Source of the DNA: Boesenbergia rotunda
Lineage: Eukaryota > Streptophyta > Magnoliopsida > Zingiberales > Zingiberaceae
Reading direction: 5' to 3'
Length of the DNA stretch: 64,000 bases
NCBI GenBank assembly: GCA_024364735.1
Contig: JAGFNQ010009487.1
Location: 62,001-126,000 of the forward strand
The position numbers were made by a program, and so were the translations under genes. A model generated the notes under the pieces. That model was not told the origin of the DNA and did no database searches. It saw nothing but the letters and a program-made list of their open reading frames with translations. Every line of letters starts with the position of its first letter. Within the stretch, counting starts at the first letter, position 1. This document shows positions 35,279 to 47,168 of the stretch, piece after piece.

Positions 35279-37404
35279 ATGATAATGTTACTGACGAAAT
35301 TCTCTCTGAGATATGGAATACTCTTGATGATAATGTTGTCATGGGGAATGCAGCAGAAATAACCAGTAATAATATTCCATTATCTTCCCAGTATGGTGAA
35401 AATAGAATTACAAGGAATTTGACATTTGATCTAAATGAAGAAGCAACTAATCTAGAAGATGAGGGTCTGAATTCTTCTATAAGAGTTGTTGAATTCTTTG
35501 AGTCAACCTGGAGTAGGGTGGAAGAAATTGAAATCCGAAATGTAGATGAATTACAACCTAGTACAAGTGTACTAGAATTTCAAGCTGATGATATGCAGAT
35601 TGAGCAATATGAATTCCCCCCAGATCAGTACAGTGACTTAGAGGAGGAGTTTCCATTAGCTGAAGATCCTTATATTTTGAATTCTCGATTGCTTGCTGGG
35701 CCAATTGGAGAGGTAGAGGCAAGAGATGAGCATGAATTTTTTGTGGGGCAGATATTTTCATCTAGAGAAGAATTCAAGAATGCACTTGTCAACACATGTC
35801 ATGGTTAAGTATATGAGATATAACCCAGTTGACACTAGAAAAAATAGAGTTAAAGCAGTGTGCTTTAACTAACCATGTACATGGAGAGTAGTAGCAAGGA
35901 GGGAAGTAGAGTTTACTGTTACAAAATATGTAAAGAAACGCCAATGTAAAACTGTTAGGGAAAGTGCTGATCATCATGCATGCTCTTCATCATTTGTTAC
36001 TTCTTTTGTTGAAGAGCAATTTCTTCATAATGAGCAATACAAACCAAGTATGATTATATCAGATATTAAAGCTAGATTTGGAGTAACCATATCATACAGA
36101 AAAACATACATAGCTAGGGAGAAATCATTGAAAAAGGTTGTCGGAGATTATGATGAGGCATATAGAGATCTTCCACAATATTTGCGTGAGTTAAGAGCTA
36201 AAGATCCTGAAACTTATGTGGCACTATGCAGGAATGGTGGCAATCAGTTTCAGTGGTGTTTTTGGGGTTTTGGTGCTTGCCGAAGGGTGTTCAGGTCTTA
36301 TTTGCGTAGACTTATCGGAATTGATGTCACACATCTAAGAGGAAAGTATCCAGGTATATTGTTGGTAATGACAATGTTCTCCCAGTTGCCTTTGCAATAG
36401 CTGAAGTTGAATGTGGGTCTGCATGAAAGTGATTTTTGGAGCATACAAAGAGGTACTTTGCTGTCGATGATCACTCAATCACCATAGTATCAGATAGACA
36501 TCGGGGCATTATATCAGCAGTTAGAAAAGTCTACACAAACGCACATCATGCTTTTTGTTGCCACCACATGTCTTGTAATATGGTAACTGATACTGGAAGT
36601 AGGGCTGCTTTAGGTTTGTTTTGGGCAGCAGCACGAGCCAACACAACACTCCAATATGATATGATAATGCAGACAATGCTTGAAAAACATTCAGATGCCC
36701 ATAAGTGGCTTCAGAATATTGACTCTAAAAGGTGGGCAAATGCACATTTTACTGGGAGAAGGTACAGAATGTTTACCATAAATTATATGGAGAGCTTAAA
36801 TGCTTTGTTCAAGTCCACACGTGGCTTCCCATAAACAGGTTAATTGATACTACCAGAAGAAAAGAAACTCAATGGTTCTTTAACCATAGAGAGGAAGTCT
36901 CTAAATGACATGTTGCTTTGACACCTCATGCTACAAAAGAAATGGATTTAAGGAGAGAGAAAGCTAGAGCTTATAAGGTTCACCCTTACTCTCAATCAGA
37001 AATGGAAGTAGAAACATGGGGTACTTCATACATTGTTGATTTGGAAAAAAAATTGTCATTGTGGGGAGTTTCAAATTTCAGAACTCTCTTGCTCACATGC
37101 TATTGCCGTAATCATTCACAGGAACATGGATACACTGTCATATTGTGAGCATTATTTTTATTCAGAAACTTGGAAGTGGGTTTACATGGATCGTATTTTC
37201 CCTTATAGAAGCAAGCAGTTTTGACCTATGGGTGTAAACGACATTATAGTTCTTAGTCCCCGTAGCCTTGTGCAGCTTGGTAGACGAAAGAAGGCACGGA
37301 TTGAGTCCAGACACAATGGCAAGGTGAAACTAAAATACAGCTGATGCAAACAACTTAGCCATAATAGAAGGACATGTAGAATGCCGCCAGCACCAAGGTC
37401 TTGA
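35279..37404 (+). pseudogene. MuDR/MULE transposase relic of the second MULE
   Basis: This is collinear with the transposase at 21194-19059. Recognisable parts are the acidic N-terminus, the MuDR DNA-binding region (broken by a frameshift near 35800 and a stop near 35868), GIDVTHLRGKYPG, VSDRHRGI, NYMESLNAL, SWIM-like residues near 37060 and a damaged CCHC knuckle at the end. About 35 codons are missing after KYPGI near 36355. It keeps CAG and CAA codons where the large MULE has stops. It cannot encode an active enzyme. Confidence 0.88.
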
Positions 37405-37772
37405 GTTAATTGGTATATGTATTGCAGGAATATTCTGATTGAAGTGTATATTTTGTAAGGAGGAGAAATAAATGTATATATTTTATATATTGTACAGCCA
37501 TAGTATTGTTAAAATACTAGTTGTTGTTAATATTATGACTTGAAGAAGTATTTCAATATTATGATATATTTCACCTTATGTAATTCAATGTAAGCAGAAA
37601 AGATCAGTCCTCTGATTTCTGAACCCACAATAATGTTATTTAGGTCTTGAAGTCCTGAAGTCCTCTGTTTTCTAAATATCTGTCATTTGAGCCCCTCATG
37701 ATTTCTGCTTTATTGATTCATTGTTCTATGCCAACTGATACTATATCAACACATAATTGATACTCATTATGA
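37405..37772. other. Second-MULE spacer before the CACTA insertion
   Basis: This is homologous in inverse orientation to about 18720-19058 of the large MULE. No gene is present. It ends in tga, the left copy of the CACTA target site. Confidence 0.5.
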
Positions 37773-37794
37773 CACTACTAGAATTTTTGCATTC

Positions 37795-38075
37795 AACAAC
37801 ACATAATCGACAACGGTTTTTTGATAAAGTGTTGTCTTATGTCAATTTAACAACAGTTTTAGTATTAACCGTTGTTGTTGTTGGTCTGTATACGTAAAAA
37901 GACAACAGTAATAACAAAATGTTGTCGTATGTATACTCAACGACAACAGTTATAAAATAACTGTTGTCTATAGGCGGGATTTACAACAACTGATGTGATA
38001 AACTGTTGTCTATTATGGCAATAGACAACAGTTATATTAAACTGTTGTTATTGTATTGTTGTGTTGTTCAAGCAA
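37795..38075. repeat. Left subterminal repeats of the CACTA element
   Basis: Multiple copies of acaacagtt and its complement aactgttgt lie at 20-40 bp intervals, often as hairpins (tagacaacagttatattaaa followed by ctgttg). Subterminal repeats of this kind are TNPA-type binding sites in characterised CACTA elements. Confidence 0.8.
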
Positions 38076-38481
38076 TAAACAAAATCAACGGTGGATATCC
38101 AACTGCAAAAAAACAACGAACTATTGAATTCTCATTCTCTTATTTTTCGATCCTTAATCATCTTTTTTTCTCATCGCACCACTATGTGAAAATCAAACAT
38201 AGACTTCGCCACAAATTACTTCGGCGATTTATTTTAATGAAGTAATACATACTAATCAACTTCAGTAATAAATTTGATGAAGTAAATTTAATTTTAGACT
38301 TCATAGTTTAAAAATTGTGAGTCTCGCAGCCAATTTGATCTATGTTTTACTTCATAATAAATATTCGATGAATTAATAAGTTACAATATAAAATTCATAA
38401 GTTTGTATACCGAAGTAATAAGTTTGTATCAATTAAAATATTTTTTCCCTTAATAATAAATTAATCCCCGTGCGGATTTAA

Positions 38482-39040
38482 TTGAAAGAGTTGGTTTTGA
38501 ATTATTTTAGGATAAGTTTGATTTTTCAGAATATATATATATATATAAGGATAAGTTTAAATATATATATAAATATCTCTGCCTGTGCCTTTTCGTTTTC
38601 ATCCCCGTGCCCTAATCCACCCCCGCTGATGTCGCCTTCCCTTCTCTTCGTGCACGCGGATCGTCGCCGCCCACCACTGCCGGCGTCGATCCTCTCCTCT
38701 GCCGCTTCCCCCTCGCACATCTTCCGTCAACTCGCCTCTTCGTCTCCAGCTCAAGCGACGCAGTCCACTGCTGCCTCTCTCAGGAGGTGGGTTAGAGTAT
38801 GTCAACTATCTCTCTAAGTTTTCACAAAGTGATTCACACCATCCATCACCTTTAACTATCTCGACATTCACCTTTAGCTCTTTGTCTGGTTCCCCATCCC
38901 TAGCATCAAGGCTGACGAGGACTCGAAGACCATCAGATCAATGTGGGCTTCCTCACCGAAACCTTTCCGCGGAAGCAGTTCAAGGATGTCCCTAATTGCT
39001 AGAAGATTCTGCAGAAGGCCTCCTACCAAATTTGGTTAGT
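38482..39040 (+). other. GC-rich, exon-like segment inside the CACTA element
   Basis: Positions about 38580-38800 have a coding-like GC-rich composition unlike the AT-rich surroundings. Positions 38945-39030 contain one frame reading INVGFLTETFPRKQFKDV, interrupted by a stop shortly afterwards. I do not recognise the protein. It is probably another captured gene fragment. Confidence 0.4.
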
Positions 39041-40779
39041 TTTTGTCAGTGTTTTGATCCGAACTCTGGGTTTGGGATATGAAAATTTTCCCTATATTAT
39101 CATTTTTTTTCTATTGTTTAAACTAGAATCCTAATTCTAATTGAGTTGTCATAAATTCGATGAAATCGAGTATATTTTACTATTTTATCTGATTCAGCTT
39201 TGTTTGCGTTTGATTTAATTGGTTTCACACCTATTCTTTTTTTTTTTTTACTTTTTTTAAGACTAGTTTTTTCCCCTTAGGAATAGTTTTTTTGTTTCCA
39301 TTTTCCATTCTACAAAAGCAAATGATTTGTCTCAAAAATAAATGGAAATTGGCCGAGTTTAATGCTTGTTTTGTTAAATTATTGTTATGGATGATGATTT
39401 GTAAAAGTCCTATAAATCAAAATGACCAAAAGATTATGATGGTAATTAATCCGCATGAATATGTATTATTCTACTTGTTGATCTAGAACATATTGTGTAC
39501 CTTACTCAAATACATTAACATCTTAACTATTATTTTTCAATTTTTGAATTTGCTTCTCAATTTTAATCTGACCCAATTTAAGCGGTTGATTACCTTTTCC
39601 ACAAAAATTCTATTATGTTTCAAATGAACATTTCTTTAGCTACCAAAAGGAAATGAATCCTAGTCACAGGGAACCATAAAGAAACTACAGATGTTTGAAT
39701 AACTCATTCCGAGTGTACCAACAAGATATGATTTTGCAAGAGGTTTGTAGGTTTTTTGATTTGATTGATCTGAAACTTCATAGTGAATATATAGTCTAAT
39801 GCCCAAAGACGACAATTATCTATTACATGAACAATTTTTAAAGAAGATTAACTTTATATTGTATGTTCTTGATTAATAATGTTCAGTTTAACTTTACATA
39901 TAAGCATTGATATATTTTACTATTGTATGTTTTTCTTTTGTACATTTATTAAATTTTATCTAATATTTGTTATAACCTTGTATAATTATTAAGATAATCT
40001 TTATGATTTTCATAGATCAAAATAGTTGAAAACATGATTTCTTCAAATGACTCTACTGCTTCCCTATTTCATATAGATACAGAAGGTAGAAACGCTCTCA
40101 ATGTTCAATGGTATATTAAAGACATAATTGGTACTAGTGCTCTTGGTTTGTTCCTTGAGGTACATGAACAATTCTTGTTTCCTTCATTCTTTGCAGTTGA
40201 TTTGGTTCTCAACTTCAGAATGATCTTTGTTTCTACTTTTTTGCATTTGCATGATTTCCAGGATCAAGTTTGGCCAAAGAAGTGTGGTACAATCTAAACT
40301 CCCATGCTTTGCTCTAGCTTAGTTTCTCCTCCTTCACAGTTTGAGAAGGTGAATTTATTCTTTCAGACTCTGATAGTATTATTTTTCAGACTCCGATAGT
40401 ATTGCTCTAGCTTTGCTTGACCCCCAAGGAGTCTTTCAGTCTCATATTTATTTGTTTCTTTTCATCAAGCTAAATTGAAAGCCTTGTCATGCTTGAATTT
40501 GAAAGAAATCCATAAGGAGAGTATAAAACCTAGAATGTAGCAAATTATAACAATTACTCTGTAGTTTCAATTATCTAGTGCATGTGCACATCCAACTCGG
40601 TTTGAAGTATCAATAATTTGTTGCCTGACATGTATTCTAATTATCCTTCATCTTATAGCGTCTTCAATCTTCGGTTGAAAGATACACTTGTATTTAACAC
40701 TTTTTTACTATTAATTATCATGTTTATTGGTTCAAGATAGTGACACTAATATTTAAGCAATTTCCTTTGTTAGTTTAAG

Positions 40780-41368
40780 TTGAAAATAGCACCAGCTGAT
40801 TTTCGATTTCCCACCACAAATCAAACCAAACACTGTTTCACTCGCTATATTGAGTTTCACAAGTATGTTTTACTAAACCAAATTGCCCATAAGTATACTT
40901 TAACACGTCCCCATCAAACTTTGACTCTTTTTTGATTGATGTTGCACATGTAGGTGTGTGACTGCTAAAGGTGAAGACTCTGGTGATTGCCAAAAGTTTG
41001 CCAAATACTATCGATCTCTCTGTCCAGCAAAATGGGTAACTTACCATACTTCTTGTTTTTTCTTATATTGCTACACCTCATCTATGCATACTATTTCAAC
41101 ACTCGTTATGATCTATACACATATCCAATTTATCATTGTGCCCTTTTTTCTTCTGTGACTTACTTGATTACAAATTTTACCAGGTTATTTAAGTTACGAC
41201 CATTGTCAACTAATGCATTTCCTGCAGAATATTTTTTTTAAATATTTTGTATGTTTTATGGTTCTAGAAGTTTCTTCCTATCACAGCACGTCTTCTCCTT
41301 GTTTTCTTAATCAGATTGGGAAATGGAACGAGCAAAGAGATAATGGCACATTTCCAGGTCCTCTCTAA
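40780..41368 (+). pseudogene. COX6B: Captured COX6B (cytochrome c oxidase subunit 6b) gene fragment
   Basis: Three exons with intact GT-AG borders (40780-40862, 40954-41035, 41315-41368) join in frame. They encode most of COX6B: APADFRFPTTNQT, then the twin CX9C/CX10C cysteine motif (HCFTRYIEFHKC and DCQKFAKYYRSLC), then WNEQRDNGTFPGPL and the stop. COX6B is an intermembrane-space subunit of complex IV that stabilises the oxidase dimer. The exon with the start codon was not found. Introns are retained, so the copy came from genomic DNA rather than mRNA. Its position within CACTA ends marks it as a transposon-captured fragment. Confidence 0.88.
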
Positions 41369-42189
41369 TCGGCACAAGCACGACAAAACTCAATTGTTGT
41401 TTTCCTTTGAAGGAATTGAAATGATGTTCTGAATTTAGTAATTTCCCATCTGATTTTAATTATCGATGCAAAATCATATCTATTTTGATGCTCTTAGTTC
41501 TTTGTATTATTAATAAGTGGATGAACAGATATCCTTTTAATGCTGTGGTCTAAAACCTGCAGAAACTTGATATTTAGTTGCTTTCTTGCATCTCTACTTG
41601 AATTTGCAGCCTAGCCTTTCAAGTGTTCTCATTTAAGGAGGATAAACTGATCACCACTACAGATCACTGAACTCATCACTAGGAATTAAACTTTTCAACA
41701 AGCTGCATTTACTACATGCATATCTTTTTTGTTTGTTTGTTTGTTATTTTTGTTGTTTGTTGATACATATCTTCATGGATCATTTTTTATTGGACATATG
41801 CATTTAATAGAATAACTAATTAGAGTGTTTGTTCTCTTTTTTCCAGCTGCAGGGACTTGTTCGTGATAATGTTCGAAGACCATTAATCTGACCTTCCAAG
41901 CTATAATTTTTGTGATTTGAACTTCATTGTAAGTTTAGTTGGGTCAGAATTATATATAATTTGAACTCTTGTAATTTGGGTCAGAAGATGCATTAGTGAT
42001 TTCGTCTGTAGAAAGGTTTTTGGACAGAAGATACTTTTGTGGTTTCGTCTGTAGAAAGGTTGTGGTGGATCTTTATTGTAAATATGTTGATGATGTTTGA
42101 TATATATAGTTTTTGTTTCGAGGTTAAATTATTGCCTTTTAATTGAAAATATAATGGAAATATCTTTGTTGTCAAATTGGTATGAAACT

Positions 42190-42680
42190 GTTGTGGAACA
42201 GTACAAACGCACAACAGGTTTTTTTAAAGCTAAACTGTTGTTGTAGATAAACGACAACAGTGCTATATAGGTAAAACTGTTATCAAATAATAGAAGACAA
42301 CGGTGAATATGGTATATGACAACAGTGATAAATTGTTGTCGTTGATATACGACAACACAGTGATAAAACTGTTGTCGAATATAATAAAAGACAACGGTGA
42401 ATATGGCATATGACAACGGTGATAAACTGTTGTTATTGATATACGACAACGGTTATAAAACTGTTGTCGAATATAATAAAAGACAACAGTGAAAAACTGT
42501 TGTGAAAATGTTGTCGAATGTGATATACGACAACAGTGGAAAACTGTTGTCAAACTGTTGTCGTAGACCAAAACGACAACAGTGATTCACTGTTGTCGTA
42601 GACCCCCCCTTTAACAACATAGCCTTTAACAACAGTGGTATTTGGCATACGACAACAGTGATTCACTGTTGTTGAATGCA
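42190..42680. repeat. Right subterminal repeats of the CACTA element
   Basis: A dense array of gacaacagtg and cactgttgtc pairs, with variants such as acgacaacggttataaaact, is arranged as alternating inverted copies. The plus/minus frames over it are repeat artefacts. Confidence 0.85.
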
Positions 42681-42695
42681 TTTTTTCTAGTAGTG

Positions 42696-43004
42696 CGACT
42701 ACGTTTGGAAACCAAAAATACCATCTGGTAGCTAAACTTTAACTACTGATAATGAGTTTTGAAATTTTCAAATATCCTAGGTCCATCAAAAAAGTCTCCT
42801 TATGTGCCAAATTCTGAAAATATGAGCTCATGAAGTGCATTGAATCCAATTGTGGTATGCAATGCCTTGTATTTAGGTACTCTCGAGTTGCAACCTTCTT
42901 GTTTCATTATTAAAATGTTCTCAGAACATGTACATTTATATAAAAGATTATCGTATAAATATTTAATCATACTTGTAAGCAGGTTTTATTAAATTTTTTG
43001 CAAT
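42696..43004. other. Second-MULE sequence after the CACTA insertion
   Basis: It resumes homology to about 18690-18420 of the large MULE in inverse orientation (for example the ctactgataatgag phrase). No gene is present. Confidence 0.5.
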
Positions 43005-43300
43005 CTGATTTCAGACCCACGTTGGGCCTGAACCAGAGGCTTTCAGGCCCAACGTGGGCCTGAAATGAGATTATTTTAGGCCCAGCGTGGGCTTGAAATG
43101 AGATTAATTCAGGCCCACGCTGGGCCTAAAATGAGATTATTTCAGGCCCACGCTGGGCCTGAAATGAGTTTATTTCAGGTCTATACTGGCCCTGAAATGA
43201 GATTATTTCAGGCCCAGCATGGGCCTGAATCAGTTTGTTTCAGGCCCTGAGTGGGCCTGAAATTAGATTGTTTCAGGCCCACCGTGGGCTTGAATTCAAA
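43005..43300. repeat. GGCCCA palindrome array 8
   Basis: Eight well-conserved units such as aggcccacgctgggcctga lie in the position of array 5 of the large MULE, just downstream of the ULP1 gene end. Confidence 0.9.
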
Positions 43301-43499
43301 TGATTACAACAAAAGAAAGGTTCAATATTACTGATAGTATCGACAACAATTACAGATTATAGATTATATATTACACAAAAACAAGGATTGAAAGCAATGT
43401 TTCATTGATTTCAAAAGGATTACATACATTGTATAATTACAAATATACAATGTTTGTCATGACACTTACATATGCATTGTATCAACAAAATCAATATTT

Positions 43500-43868
43500 A
43501 CAGATTTAGCTTCCAGAACTTGTCTCTTATTATTTTATATTCCACCTGAAATCGATAAGGTTTCATTTTCTTTTGGCTAAACTATGTAGATCTTTGAAAG
43601 ACCAGACTTTCAGCATACCGCATAATGAAAAAACCATAATTCAACATGAAAAAACCAATATTGTCATTGTTGTCATCTTATAAATCTAACCATGAAATCA
43701 ATTGTTATTTTTAACCAAAAAAAACATCATCTTACGATCTGCTTTGGGTGGGTCCTTGTACTATAATTTTATTAAAGTATGTCCCCGATATGGAAGGCAA
43801 TCCTTTATTCCATATCTTGTAATATGACCAGTTCAAATTTTTGAAAAACACCACCTACACAGATATTA
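43500..43868 (-). pseudogene. 3' end of a ULP1-like gene, second MULE
   Basis: The minus strand matches the last two exons of ULP1 gene 2 (17551-17698 and 17336-17454). It includes the MRYAESLVF-like segment after the catalytic cysteine region and the LNWSY/GPTQS segment. Indels near 43620-43725 damage the catalytic cysteine region. It is cut off at about 43870 by an LTR, so the upstream exons are lost. Confidence 0.75.
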
Positions 43869-43870
43869 CA

Positions 43871-44890
43871 TTAAGGGTTCAAAAGTTAAGTATTATTTGT
43901 TGTCTAATATGTTACTTGAGTATGCAGATTGAAGTCCTAGCGAAGGACTGCTAGGCATCGAAACCCTAAGACCTGGCGAAGGACTGCTGGGCACCTAGCG
44001 AAGGGCTGCTAGGAGTCGAAGACCTAGCGAAGGACTGCTAGGCACCAGGCGAAGGACTGCTTGGTACCGAAGACCTGGCGAAGGACTGCTTGGTACTGAA
44101 GACCTGGCAAAGGACTGCTAGGCACCTGGCGAAGGACTGCTGGGCAAAAGTCCAACCAGAGGAGTCGGTTGGCAACAGGTAAATTCTCCTGAGAGGAGTA
44201 GGTGAGGGCGCGTTCCCCGTCGAGGGAACAGTAAGCGTCGGTTCGACATAGGGTTCCATTTTGGAGACCCAAAGTCAGAACCAAGATAGCTATGGCTGTA
44301 AAATTCACTAACATTCTTGCTTTGTTTTGTTTGGTACTAACCCTGGATGCAGGACCGAAGGAATGAGTTTCTGCAGCTCAGAACGCCCCAAAGGAGAGGG
44401 GCAACAGCTGGGTTAGGCGCCCGGGAGGTCCCGGGCGCCCAAGGTCAAAGTCAAACAAGAGTTGAGCATGAAAACGCTTCGGAAGCTCACTGGGCCAGGC
44501 GCCCCCAAGCTCCCGGGCGCCCCCGTGCTCCCGGGTGCCCCGGATGCCTCGGGCGCCCTGGGTCCAAACCAACGAAGCAATTGGATTGAATTCAGCCGAA
44601 AAGCTTGTTGATCAAGTCAACCCGGGCACCCCCTGTGTCCCGGGTGCCCCCGTCAAACCTCGAGCCTGATCCTAGAGGGATAAGGGCTGACCGAGTTCCG
44701 GATGAAGGTTTGCGGATCGAGAGACACGTGGAGGGCGCCCCCAGCGTCCCGGGCGCCCCCAGGTGCAATATAAAAGGGGCTCGACCCCCCAAGGCTTCTG
44801 AACACACTTTTCCAACGCCTCAAAACTTTTCGCTCAAGCGCTCTGCTCCGAAAACTTCTGATCTCGAGGTTCTAGCGCCGACGACGACCC
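43871..44890 (+). repeat. Truncated LTR of the gag-only retrotransposon family
   Basis: This aligns with the plus-strand LTRs at 52280 and 58312 from the ggttcaaa(a)gttaagtatta segment onwards. It carries the same gcgaaggactgctagg array (43930-44150), the agtcagaaccaaga segment, GGGCGCCCGGG modules and an ATATAAAAGG box near 44769. The start is missing. The Copia LTR at 44891 interrupts it. Confidence 0.8.
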
Positions 44891-47154
44891 TGTTGGGACC
44901 GGGTGCATGTTGACATGGATGCGGGTTCGTAATTTTAAAAATTAATTACGTGCAGCGGAAGGTTTAGCATAAATAATTTCTCAAATTATTTAATCACTCA
45001 TCTAAGCATGTAGTTTTATCTTGTGTAGACATGATCATATATTTAAAATTTTGCAGAAACATAAACTAATTTACGTATTACCTCGCGTAACTCGAAGGAA
45101 GGGACGAGATCCAACCGTAAGCGTCCCTTGGAAGCTCCGCCTCTATTCGCGTCCACGCCGAGTATCTTCGGGATGACTTCGCAAAGCCACGAGTTTCGTG
45201 TTCTCGAGAACTACTAGATTCTCCGAGAACGTGACGAGAAAAACCAAGAGAGAAGTCGGAAGACTAACCACAAAAGGATGCCCAGAATCAAAATTCCGGC
45301 GAAGCAAAAGAAGAGGCTTGCGGCAAAAAGCATCCTTACGGCAAACTCTAATTCTGGCAGCACCTTCTTCCGACCAAGAGATGGCCGGAGCTTCCTTCTC
45401 CGGCTGCAGGTGGTGGTCGGCAGGGAAAGGGCAGGGGCGGTCAGCTGGTGCTCCTTCTTGGGGCTGGTTGGCGCACGGCAAGAAGGGGAGAAGAGAAGGA
45501 GAGAAAGAGAAGGAGAGAGCCTATGCCTTCATCTCTATGATTCACATCCAAGCCTTGCCTTGGGTCCTTTATATAGTGGCCTCTCAACCATCAAGCCTCT
45601 CAAATATGGAATAACTTATTCCATCATGCCAAGTTTGATTTTATATCATGGTTAAAATCATATTTTAATTCATGATAAAAATCTTCTCTCCTATGGAATA
45701 AATTTCCTTATCATGGTAAATCAATCCATGATTGATTTTATAAAATAAACCAATCCATAGTTCATTTTAATTTCCATGAAAAATAAACCAAACCTTAGTT
45801 TATTATATAAAAATTTATATCATCCATAATTTTATAAAACAAACCACACTTGGTTTATTTTATAAATTAAACCAAAAACTTGGTTCTCTCCCTTTGTTGT
45901 GGCCGGCCAAGCAAAGAGGATGGAGGCCCTCTTTGGCCGGCCCATCCAAGCCACGCCCCAACGAATTAAACTTATTTAATTCATCTATTAAGTCTTCAAA
46001 AGACTTAGCCATTTTATGCTTCCGGTGCGTCTCTGAAAAATTCAGATTCGACTTATCGTTTGGCTAAACCAAACCTAATCTCTCTTGATTGGAAAATCCA
46101 ATTTTCAACTCGTTTTGAATCCCTCGGATTACTCGCAGTGTGTGTGACTAAATAAGCTTTCGATTTATGTTGGCCGTGTATAATTAATCAATTAATTATA
46201 GAACGATCATGAGTGGCACCTAGTAGTATATCATGATCCCCAATTAATCGAAAGATCAACGGTTGACCTCAGAAACAATTCTGAAACCCTTCAACAACTA
46301 TAATGAATCGTGCCTCATTCCCTTCACCATCTTATACCCACTTGGTCCAGGACATGGTCTATGTGTGTCAGTCCCCACTAGGCTGACTACGTCACACCTA
46401 GCCCAAGTAACGTTTTCTCGTCCTACGGATTCTAATTACTCTCATGTATTTAAGAGATTCATACTCTGAACATGTCATGCTCTGGCCAGAGGCTTCGAGT
46501 AACAATCCGACGATAGGCCTCGGGTATACATCTCCTCGCAAGGAGTGGTGAATCCTTTGTAGGTTGTTCAAACATCTTCGGGCACTTCGGCTTATACCCA
46601 ATCATCCTGGGTCTACACCTCCTTAGAGATGCTTGCTTAAGATGTCAAAGTATAAGTCTCCATGACCAAGATGACTTGAACACCGCAAGTCAAAGGAATA
46701 TCGCACTTAAGTTGCAGTAAGAACTTCACTGACATATCTATATGTAGACTACCATATGAAGTTTTACAGCCAGTCACTCCAATGAACTAGTTCCCTTAAC
46801 TAGCATTTATGTTTATCTCCGGACATCTCAATGTCACCAGCCAGTGAGAATCAACTGATTAGAGAATAACCCATGCTAGTCTCAACAGAATTGATAGTGT
46901 CCGTATTTATCAATTCATCGACTAGGGACAATTTCAATACTTCACAATTACACATATAGAGATAATCACTAGTTGTGAATTCATCACAAATTCTCTCATG
47001 CTGTGAATTGTATTGCGGACATTCAGTAAATGAGTTTAAGATCTCAATCAAATACATAAACATGTATACTCAAATAGTGAATATTCATTTATTAGAATAA
47101 ATGATTACAATCATAAGGCGATTGCCTTAGGACACTTCTCTCATATCACTAACA
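44891..47154 (-). repeat. 3' LTR of a Copia retrotransposon, 2,264 bp
   Basis: The plus strand starts TGTTGGGACC and ends CACTAACA. On the minus strand it begins directly after a polypurine tract (aagtgggagttt, 47166-47155) that follows the RNase H coding end. A fragment of the same LTR family is at 3862-4195. Short frames within it (for example 45143-45655) are not supported as genes. Confidence 0.85.
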
Positions 47155-47166
47155 AACTCCCACTTG
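47155..47166 (-). other. Polypurine tract of the Copia element
   Basis: Minus-strand aagtgggagttt lies between the polyprotein stop at 47169 and the LTR start. Confidence 0.8.
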
Positions 47167-47168
47167 GC

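Larger units (their letters stand above)
37773..42695. mobile_element. CACTA element with captured host gene fragments, 4.9 kb
   Basis: It starts CACTACTAGAA and ends TTCTAGTAGTG, the CACTA-superfamily inverted ends. The sequence on either side rejoins into continuous second-MULE sequence. The 3-bp flanks are tga and cga, a duplication with one probable CpG-to-TpG change. Both subterminal regions are dense in inverted caacagt/actgttg pairs. No transposase is visible. Inside are three exons of a COX6B gene, so it is a Pack-type, non-autonomous element. Confidence 0.88.
34362..43870. mobile_element. Second, truncated ULP1-MULE, split by a CACTA element
   Basis: It begins with a diverged copy (about 75% by eye) of the large MULE's terminal repeat (34362-34557). 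It then carries a transposase relic on the plus strand (35279-37404), a palindrome array and, beyond a CACTA insertion (37773-42695), another array and the end of a ULP1 gene on the minus strand. The order is the mirror image of 22150 down to about 17336. The far end is missing where LTR sequence begins near 43871. It is older and more decayed than the large element. Confidence 0.85.

Noticed and set aside
40034..40297. 87-codon frame in the CACTA element as an upstream COX6B exon
   Set aside because: Its sequence does not resemble the COX6B N-terminus and it crosses likely intronic sequence.
44347..44913. GC-rich open frames in LTRs (also 48040-48479, 52862-53421, 58882-59448, 61487-61899)
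   Set aside because: All coincide with GGGCGCCC palindrome arrays in LTRs, are open on both strands and have only Pro/Gly/Ala/Arg-rich content.
45143..45655. Overlapping frames in the Copia LTR
   Set aside because: Located inside a defined LTR, no similarity to known proteins, open on both strands.
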